Below, piece after piece: positions 22,844 to 31,700 of a stretch of 64,000 nucleotides of DNA; within the stretch, counting starts at the first letter, position 1, and the number at the start of each line of letters is the position of its first letter. The notes under the pieces were generated by a model, which was given only the letters and a program-made list of their open reading frames with translations, was not told the DNA's origin and ran no database searches. The translations under genes and the position numbers were made by a program. Origin of the DNA: Coffea arabica (lineage: Eukaryota > Streptophyta > Magnoliopsida > Gentianales > Rubiaceae); NCBI RefSeq assembly GCF_036785885.1, contig NC_092322.1, positions 36,229,994-36,293,993 on the forward strand, given 5' to 3'.

Positions 22844-25800
22844 TAAAAAGACATACTCTTCTAGTGTCAAAACGTGCATGGGTTGAACATGTATAATTTG
22901 AGTTTTGTTTCCTGAACATGTAGCTTGCAATATTATGGGATAATTTCAGAAATCTCCACTAAGGTTATTGACAATTTCACTTGTCTCTCCTCAACTTTGG
23001 AAATCTCACATACTCCTAACAGACAATTGGAACCTATTGATGACGAAAGGCGCAGCAAAGGTAATTTGGTGATATTAACTAAACAATTTCCCACCTTCAA
23101 AGGTAATTTGCAAAAAAATCAAGTCAAGTCTTATGTCCACAACTTTGTAATACGATGCAAAAAGAAAATATTAAACAAACAAAAATTATTCTCACCCTTG
23201 ACTCTCCTGCACCTTTCACAAGGAAAAAAAAAGCTGTTCTCTAATTTTCTATGGTTACTTTCTCTTCTAAGCTTTAATTGACGCTCATCAAGCCTTATAT
23301 ATTTTAGTATAAGCTTCCAAGCTTTTAATAAGAAACTTGTAACATCACCGTTTTCTCATAATCAATAGCACATAAATTTCAAAAAAGTCTTCAACTTTGC
23401 TGGCATTTTGTTCTTGCTTTTCTGGATAAGATTGACATTAATTCAATAATTGAATTCTAGGAATCCCTCATACTTATTACTAATTTTTTGTTTAACCTTC
23501 AACTTATCAATTACAAAGAATGACGAAAATCTTTAAAAGAAAAATTAAACAAAAAAACTCCAAGTCTAATAAACAAGTCATACTTTTTGCAATTCTAATG
23601 ACTAGTTTCCTTCTCCAATTTTAAACATAAGAATTAGTTCTTCCGAATATATAGCAATTCATTAAATCAAGTTTGTCAATTCCTATACTTAATTTGGTCT
23701 TTTCATCAATTAGCAAATGATTGCGTTACTCTAGTTTTTATAATTCTAGGAGAGAACACTTTGATAATACACTCTAGTTATGGTAACTATGGTATTAGAA
23801 AAAACAATGTACTAGTAATATCATTTTTGCAAAAATGAAATTTGCATTTAAAACTTGAAACATCTTAAATTTATATAACTAAATAAATGTAAAAAAAAAA
23901 AATACAGGGTGTCACATCTAGTCTTTTGCTTTTGGTCTCCAACTTTTAATGCAATTAAAAATTTCTTAATTATTGGCTTGGATTGAGGGATTTGAAGAAA
24001 GATTTGAAATCTTCTCAAACACTTCTAAATATTTTGGATTACTTAGGTTGTATATGATTTTGGAATTCACTACTCATTGAATGCATTCAAGCAGTAAAAT
24101 AAATGGTGGATTTTAAAACCAAAGGCCTCCGAAGTAATTCAAATGACCTAGAAGAATTTGAGAGGATATCAAATTTTCATCAAATCTCTCAATCCAAATC
24201 CATCATAAAACAAATTGTTGCGACAGAAAAGGGCATTATGGTACGAAATTCTATTCTCTCTCTTGAAATGGTTTATCCTTTATTGATTTGGGTTGACATG
24301 GCGTACAAAAATGCCAGATAATGGACGCATGTGAGACTTTCAAAAGTTTAGGGATTATGCCATATCTTTGATCTTCACCCTGTTCTCAGGGATTTCCGAT
24401 ACTTATTCCATTGATGGCTTAAAAAATCATTCTATAGAATATACATCAATAACGCTGTAAAATAAGTGTTTGTAATTATCATGCGTTAAAGTAATACTTG
24501 TCCAATTCTGAAATCTTCTCCAATACTTGTCATATATAAAACACTTGTTATGCAGTAAGTTGCACAAACGTCAAATGTCAAACACAGCAGTTTTATATGT
24601 TGCATGAATGTTGTTATATTGAGTCCTGTTTCATTTGAAAGAGACACCTTGAAATAGCTGCCGAAAGAAACAATCTGAAAACCTGTCAAAATGTTTTTAT
24701 GTTCATCTTTCTTGTTTCGCAAAGTAAAAAGACTACTATTCGTGCAAGCACCAGCAAAAGAAGAAGATCTCATCCTTGAAAGAAACAAGTAATCAAATCT
24801 GATCAGGAGCTTGTTTTGCAGGAAAAAGTGATTAAAATGCAATAAAACCTGTACTTTGTATTCTGGGACAGCACAATGAAGTCGCCTTTTTAATACTACT
24901 AGCCCTACTCAACTCCACTTGATGCTTCATCAGAATCTTTAGAGACAACCAGTAGTAAAAGCCATTTTTAGGCACTTTATTTAATGGGTTGGGAGGTCAA
25001 GAAAAGAAGTGCAATAAGCCAACCCCAAAAAAAAAAAAAAAAAAAATGAGAGAGAGAGAGAGAAAGAGGAGGCTGGGGGGACTGAGTCCATGGTGGCCTG
25101 CTCTGCAGCTTAGCTAGGGTTAAGGCCGTACTGTTGAAACACATAACGAGGTAGGCTGATAAGAAACCGCCCCGTTAATTGGATGGAGAGGCGGCAGAGA
25201 ATCATGCTGTTTACCCCACCCGACCTCCACTTTCTCAGAATGCATCATCTTAACCTTACCTGCTGTTGCCGTTTGAGTGTTATTTCCCATAAAAAAACTA
25301 TTGCAGATTTGCAGAACAAACACTTGATACATTTTCCCATATGTAGACATTTCAGTGGAGACTAAATTTGCTGGTGTTTCGCAGTAAGTACAAACTTTTC
25401 ATTCTTCAACTTAGCAATATTTTTGGAAGTCCAACAAAGGTAATTTTCCCTAAACATTTTTCTTTGCTGTTTACTCTTTTCTTCTCCAGCTTCAGTGAAT
25501 AACTGTCCCAAGCTAATGAAAATTACAAATGAAAATATAGTTTTGTTAAGCAATCCAACTTTCCGTCCTCTAGAGAGATTAATTACAAACAAATTAAAAA
25601 TCTCAGGAAAAAGACACAAAATTCTTGATTGAGCGCATATTCTCTGTCCACGGACACTTGCAGCTGCTGGACAAACTAAGGGACGAGAGAGTGGTAGATG
25701 CTCCAAGTTAGCTAAAAAGAAACCCATGAGGTCTGTTTCTTAATCTAATTACTATGAGCTTGGTGATTCACCATATTCTTTTACACATTGAAATTAAAAT

Positions 25801-26973
25801 CATGAAATGCTTAATAACTATCACATTGAATATTTATATGTTTTTCATTGTTTGTCATTCTTAATAATTCCTGTTAATGTTCAAATATCAACTGATATTT
25901 TCTGATGAAATATTTTTAACTAACACGAATTCTTATGAAAACGAAAACATTTATTTAATAACAGTAATTTATCTAATTTCAATTATTACAACTAAATTTA
26001 TGTCATCATCTTTTACACACTACAATGCTCTTCAATAGAAACTTCTGAGCAACTTGTGAGTTAGAAACTTATTTCATCATATAACCGAGGACATGAATGT
26101 CTTTTAGACCTTTCATACATATAAATGCCAACTCATATGTTTGACCATTTTGTCTGTTGGGGGTAATTTCTGAGTTTTCAAATTATAGATAATCTGCTAC
26201 TCACTTCTTATTATAGGGGCAACTTGTAATTAAGCCAAATATTGCAATTAAATGTTGTTAGAATGGCTAGCCGTCAAAGCGATAATCTTCTTGCCAGAGC
26301 AATTAAATTTGTATTTACTCTCAAATATTTAATTTTTGTTAAATACAAAATCTACTAGTTTCCCTTCCTTAAAAATATTAATGTAACACTTTTTCAATTT
26401 TAGTTACAAACAGTTATGTATTTAATATAAATTAAATGATTTAGAATAAAATGCCCATAAAGAGCCAATACTTTACTCATGTAATGGATGAAAGCCATAA
26501 AAAATTAATACTTTATGGGCCATTTCTATTTTTAGAAATATTTAATTTACATTAAATAGATAACCTACCGATTTCCTTTTTGTAAGAATACTACGGTAAC
26601 ACTTTTTGAATTTTACTTACAAATATTGATATATTTATCATAAATTAAATGTTTGAGAGTAAAATGCTCATAAAGAACCGGTACTTTAAATGGGTAATGT
26701 GTATTTGCCCATAAACTACACCCCTTAAAGTTTATTAATTGTTAATTGATTTGTAGTACTTTGTCATTCATTTGCTAATACTACTTGACATGTAGCACAA
26801 AGGGCAAATCTGGTACAAACTTCTCATTTCACTCGCTAAAACAATATTTTAATCGCTTGGACTGAATTTGGAAAGAATTAGTAAGTTCAGGGGAGGTCAG
26901 TGCAATTTTTCGAACCCACAAGGGAGGTCAGCGCAAGTGTCAGAAACCTCAGGGGAGCTTTTTGCATTTTTCC
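22844..26973. other. Spacer, no gene recognised
   Basis: 22938 onward begins ggataatttcag, an isolated end of the Mutator-like family; 26858-26982 is another such end in reverse. Minus-strand frames at 24486-24842 and 25362-25727 (118 and 121 codons) match nothing I know. Minus-strand 25120-25365 contains a strong CAG|GTAAGG donor near 25262 and could be a gene fragment. A poly-A/(AG)n tract lies at 25026-25070. 26320-26690 has two similar copies of a taatactttat...aaatgcycataaagarcc segment. Confidence 0.4.
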
Positions 26974-27735
26974 CTACATTGAAATGATTGAACTGATGGT
27001 TCAGATGTTCATGTTTTAACTGATAAAGTCAAAACCAATCACTCATTCTGTTTATCACTGGTCCACGTTTCAAAATAGGGTTAATTACATTTACCTCCCC
27101 TGAGGTTTGACCATATTACCAATCAATCCCTGTAATTTGTCTAAATAACGGTCTCACCCTTTGAATGATCAAACATTTAACAAAAACCCCCTTAATGCCA
27201 AAAATGCCCTTATTGAGGCCATGTTGTATTAAAAAAAGAACATATTTTTATTTTATTAACCCTGAAGCAATCCAACAAAATAGAAAAAAGTTTTTGCTTA
27301 TTATTTTATAAAAACCATATCTTTGCTTCCATAAATAGTTTTGTATCAATAATTATTTTAAATCTTAAAAATGAATATTAAAAATTAGATAAATTGAAAG
27401 AAAAATAAAAAAGAAGCAATTATTTTAAATCCTCAAGTATGGTTCAAATTTGTGGTTCAAGGCATGTTGCGGAGAGCACAAGGCTTTTTCAGGGTCAACA
27501 TTAGCTTCGTTATTTGGACAAATTACAGGGATTGATTGGTAATATGGTCAAACCTCAGGGGAGGTAAATGTAATTAACCCTTCAAAATATTTTTAACGGC
27601 TAAAGTTGTTCAAAATGTGGAATACTTTTTTTAAAAAAATTCCTCCCCTGAAGTTTCTAGTAATATCATTTAGCGCCCCTATAGTTCTAAAAATATCACA
27701 TACCTTCCCACAAGTGAAATGTGACAAAAATTCAC
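26974..27735 (+). repeat. Partial third copy of the duplication unit
   Basis: After removing the element at 27079-27580 the sequence matches unit A 18085-18330 and unit B 49555-49790: attgaaatgattgaact, aaaaccaatcactcatt, tgctaaagttgttcaaaa-like and atcatttagcgcccctatag in order. It ends before the stretch equivalent to 19010. It contains no NLR sequence. Confidence 0.75.
27079..27580. mobile_element. Mutator-like MITE with 9-bp target duplication
   Basis: Long terminal inverted repeats starting GGGTTAATTACATTTACC, more than 50 bp long, flanked by perfect 9-bp direct copies TTCAAAATA (27070-27078 and 27581-27589). Units A and B show the uninterrupted site at about 18170 and 49640. The 9-bp duplication is the Mutator hallmark. 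Interior AT-rich, no frame. Confidence 0.9.
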
Positions 27736-28081
27736 GAAAACAATAATCTTGTTTCATCTTCTCCACAAAACCCTCAATGGACTTTTTCTCAATTCCCTGT
27801 AGCATTAAATTAACACCAGCAAGAACTAAAAATAGCCTCCATCCTAAGTTGTCATCCGGAAAATTGATGAAAGAGTTTTTGGCAACTTCAAAATACAATA
27901 ATAAAGCATAAATAAATATAACATACGAGAATCATGTTGTTTGGCCAATTGACCTATGCCACAAGTGAAAGAGCGGCAAGTTCACTGTAAAGAAGAGAGT
28001 ATAAAATCATAAGTTTTAAAGCACTAAATACTAAAAATACAAAAAAGTCTAGATATAACAAAAGGCTCGACAACCTAAAAG
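27736..28081. other. Short AT-rich spacer before the Tat element
   Basis: No gene or clear repeat. A minus-strand frame (27593-27898) covers part of it and the unit C repeat but has no recognisable similarity. Confidence 0.4.
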
Positions 28082-28086
28082 AGGTC
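28082..28086. repeat. Target site duplication, left (AGGTC)
   Basis: Identical to 37848-37852 immediately after the 3' LTR. This defines the element as 28087-37847 and implies that the first T of the 5' LTR has been lost (the 3' LTR starts TGAGGA, the 5' LTR starts GAGGA). Confidence 0.9.
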
Positions 28087-28676
28087 GAGGATGCTCACCT
28101 CGGCCATCCCGAGTGGCCGAGGTGAACTCACCTCGTCCCTCATCGGAGCTCATCCCTGTCTTGAGCACAACCCCAGAGCTCGGCTTCATCCCTAGTCCAC
28201 CGTGTAAGTGACCTCGGCACATCCACCTCGGCTGCACGCTGATGATGTCAACCCACCTGACATCACCCAGGACCAGCACTTTATCTGAAAAGCACTGGAG
28301 GTACTTAATGGCACCTGCACCATATCCTCCGTCATCACTCCCAGGCGGCTACAGTGTCAGAGTCAGACCTCCTGACAGGAGACAGAGCCGTAATGCCAGA
28401 GAGTGGGTCCCGCTAGCATGAGCCTTCCGTCTTGACCACCTCTCTTCTATAAATACCTCACTCACACTCCCAACAAGTAAGCATACACTGTTCATTAACT
28501 TACTCTTATTATTCTCGTTCTCATACTAACTTGATCGTCGGAGTGATACCAGGGGAGAAGCCCCGCCACTCACTTCGGACAAGGAGGTTCACTTCGGACA
28601 CAGGAGTTCACCTCACTTCATCTCAGAGAGGACTGATCCAGGTCGGTCTAGTTACCAACCAAAAATCGCCTCCTCA
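28087..28676 (+). repeat. 5' LTR of the Tat element
   Basis: 590 bp, ends TCCTCA, matching inverted start TGAGGA in the 3' LTR. It holds a TATA box (TATAAATA, 28448-28455) and, at 28096-28124, a perfect hairpin with 11-bp arms CACCTCGGCCA / TGGCCGAGGTG and a 7-nt loop. Confidence 0.95.
28448..28455 (+). promoter_or_regulatory. TATA box of the 5' LTR promoter
   Basis: TATAAATA preceded by cttctt-rich sequence. The identical motif is in the 3' LTR, in the solo LTR at 52147-52716 (minus strand), and in the decayed relative at 54287-54294. Confidence 0.75.
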
Positions 28677-28678
28677 AT

Positions 28679-28696
28679 TGGCGCCGTCTGTGGGAA
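28679..28696 (+). other. Primer binding site
   Basis: TGGCGCCGTCTGTGGGAA begins two bases after the LTR end. This is the usual position and form of the primer site in Tat-clade elements. The same block follows the LTR at 54538. The priming tRNA is not assigned here. Confidence 0.8.
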
Positions 28697-28710
28697 CGAG
28701 ATCACTAAAA

Positions 28711-31700
28711 ATGAGATCCACGCGTTCCAGAAGCGGAAGAGTTCCCTCAAACGGGGCTGGGCAGACCTCCGGAGCCCAGCAAGACCGCATCTCTGAAGAA
28801 CCAGGGTCCCAAAGGACCCAGCCAAACAACGATGATGCCATCGCCAAGATGGCCGAGTTCGTATCGCACAACCCTACCATTTTTGAGGAGCTAGGAAGGT
28901 ACCTCAAAAGACAGGGGAAAGAAAAGGCCGAGTCTTCCAAGAGGAGGCCGACGAAGTCCCCTGAGGCACCTTCAGATGAAGACTCCGATGAGGGGCGTCT
29001 CTCTCGGAGTACCTCCAGGCGTGCCTCCTCCAAGACGACCTCTAAAATTGCCTCCATCTCCCGAGCGTTTTCTCGAGGACCCCTAGGGAAACGGGCCGAG
29101 GACCCACCTCGGCGCCCCGGGGGCCTAGCTTCGGACTACATGAGGGCCCCGCCCTTTACGGATGACATCAATGGGGAAAGGGTGCCCCCGAACTTCAAGC
29201 TTCCAAACTTGCACACCTACGACGGCCGAGGTGACCCCAAGGATCACCTCCGCGCCTTTATCTCCGCATTCCGACTCTATTGCGTCCCCGACGCCGTGAT
29301 TTGTCGGGCTTTCCCCATTTTTCTACATGGGACTGCCCGGAAGTGGTTTTGGAGTTTGGAACCGGGGAGCATCTCCTCCCTGGATGAGCTGATAGACCGG
29401 TTCATCCACCGTTTCGTGTCGTCTCGACCAATCACGAAGACTTCAGCTTATCTCTTGAACCTTCAACAGGGTCAGGGCGAGTCTCTTCGCTCGTATGCTC
29501 AAAGGTTCAACGAGGAGAATGTGCAAATACCTGATCAGAATGAGCAGGTAACTCTCGCGGCCTTTACCAACGGGTTGGTGGCTGGACTCTTCAATACCGA
29601 AATCCATCGGGATTACCCCCGTACACTTCACGAACTCTGGGAAAGAGTGGACCAGGGAATCCGAAGTGAAGATGTTAATCGCATGAAGCGAGAAGCCCAA
29701 GCCTCTCGTACGGGACAAGATACCCGGAGAAGGAAAGACATCGGCCGAGGTGAACCCGGCCCAAGTGGCACTTCAAACCAACTCCGAGACCGCCGAAGTG
29801 TCTTTGACCGAATAGTGAAAGGGAGATCGTCCACCTCGGACGCCGAGCTGACCCCGCTCAATTCTAGTCGGTCTCACGTCTTAGCGGTGATGAGACAAAA
29901 TCACCTCGGTCGAACACCTCCTGAGATCCCTGGGAGGAGAGATAAGAGGAACTCCAACCTCTACTGCGCCTACCACCGAGATGTTGGGCACGAGACTGAA
30001 GATTGCAATGATCTGAAGCGAGAGATCGAAAACCTGATCCGACAAGGATACCTGAAGCAGTTCGTCCGCAAAGACGGAAGCTTCAACCGAAGTACCTCCC
30101 ACCGGGAGAGCCGGGGTCCTCGCCGAGAGGACAGGCGGGACACCAAGCTTAATTGCCGAGGTCCTGAGGACCACAAGGGGGATCAGAGGCCTCCACGTGA
30201 CGGATCACCAGGCTATGGCCCAAACATAGCCGGGGTGATCAACACCATCTCAGGTGGCCCCACGGGAGGAGACAGCCAGAACTCCCGAAAGCGGACCTAC
30301 CGCCAAGCCGGCATGGATGTAGCCGAGCCGAGCTCGAGGCTGTCCGAGGTGATAACCTATGGTCCCCGTGACCCTGTCCCCGCCGCCTCCAGCAATCACG
30401 AGACCCTCGTGATTGAGATCCTCATAAACAATTATATAGTCAAAAAGGTCTACGTTGACCCCGGAAGCTCGGTAGACGTCCTGTACTACCGAACTTTCGA
30501 GAATTTGAAGTTGACCCGAGAGCAACTCACTCCGGTCAGAACTCCCCTTGTTGGCTTCGGGGGACACGTCGTCCACCCGGAAGGCATGGTGAATTTAATG
30601 GTGACTATCGGGCGTCATCCCCGTTGCCGAACTGTGCCTGTCAGCTTTGCGGTGGTCAAAGCGGACTCTCCTTACAACATGCTGATAGGCCGGCCCACGC
30701 TCAATGCCTTGAGAGCCGTATATTCTACCTACCACCTGAGCTTCAAGTTTCCAACGCCAGAGGGTGTGGCCGAGGTGAGCAGCGACGTGGGCGCCGCCCG
30801 AGAATGCTATCTCGCCACCATCCAAGCCGCAGTCGGACCTCAGCCCCCGCCGAGGTCAGAAGAAAAGAGGCCGGCTGTCCTCTCCATAGACTGCATCGAC
30901 CCTCATAAGGCAGGAGAGCCCAGCAGGCTTGAGCCCGGGGATGAAGTGGAACAAGTGGTCTTGGATGAAGCCAAGCCTGACCAAGTGGTCCAAGTAGGGG
31001 CTGGACTCCCTTCACCCCTGAAAGAAGAAGTGATCTCCCTGATCAAGGACCACCGAGACATCTTTGCGTGGTCCGCAGATGAAGTGGTCGGAGTGCCACC
31101 CGAGCTTATGACTCACCAACTTAACGTTAACCCACAGGCCCGACCTGTGCGGCAGAAGCGAAGGCACTTTGGCCCCGAACGCAGCAAGGCCATATCGGAC
31201 GAGGTCGACAAGCTCTTGCCGGCCAAGATGATTCACGAAGTCCAATATCCGACCTGGCTGTCCAACCCAGTCATGGTCAAAAAGGACACCGGCGGATGGA
31301 GAATGTGTGTAGACTACACCGACCTCAACAAGGCCTGTCCCAAAGACTGCTATCCCCTCCCGAGGATAGACACCCTCGTCGACTCGGCGATGGGGTACGA
31401 GATCCTTTGCTTCCTAGATGCCTTCAAAGGGTATCATCAAATAGGAATGAGTGAAGAGGACCAAGAAAAGACGGCGTTCTACACCGACCAAGGTGTTTAT
31501 TGCTACACCACCATGCCATTTGGGCTAAAGAACGCCGGGGCGACCTACCAAATGCTGATCAACAGACTCTTCAAGAATCAGATCGGCCGTAATGTGGAGG
31601 CTTATGTGGATGACATCCTCGTCAAAAGTCTCGCCACTTCATCCTTCCTGTTAGACTTGAGGGAAGTTTTCGGGGTCCTGCGAGACTCGAGGATGAAGCT

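Noticed and set aside
22925..23281. 118-codon plus-strand frame
   Set aside because: It begins in a Mutator-like repeat end and shows no domain.
26858..26982. Right-hand Mutator-like end as part of a 4-kb element starting at 22938
   Set aside because: The two ends share only general family words and I found no matching target duplication, so I did not join them.
27593..27898. 101-codon minus-strand frame
   Set aside because: It spans the boundary of the unit C repeat and has no equivalent frame in units A or B.
28531..28710. Upstream extension of gag-pol into the LTR
   Set aside because: The frame is open but has no ATG before 28711, and this part is LTR and primer site sequence.
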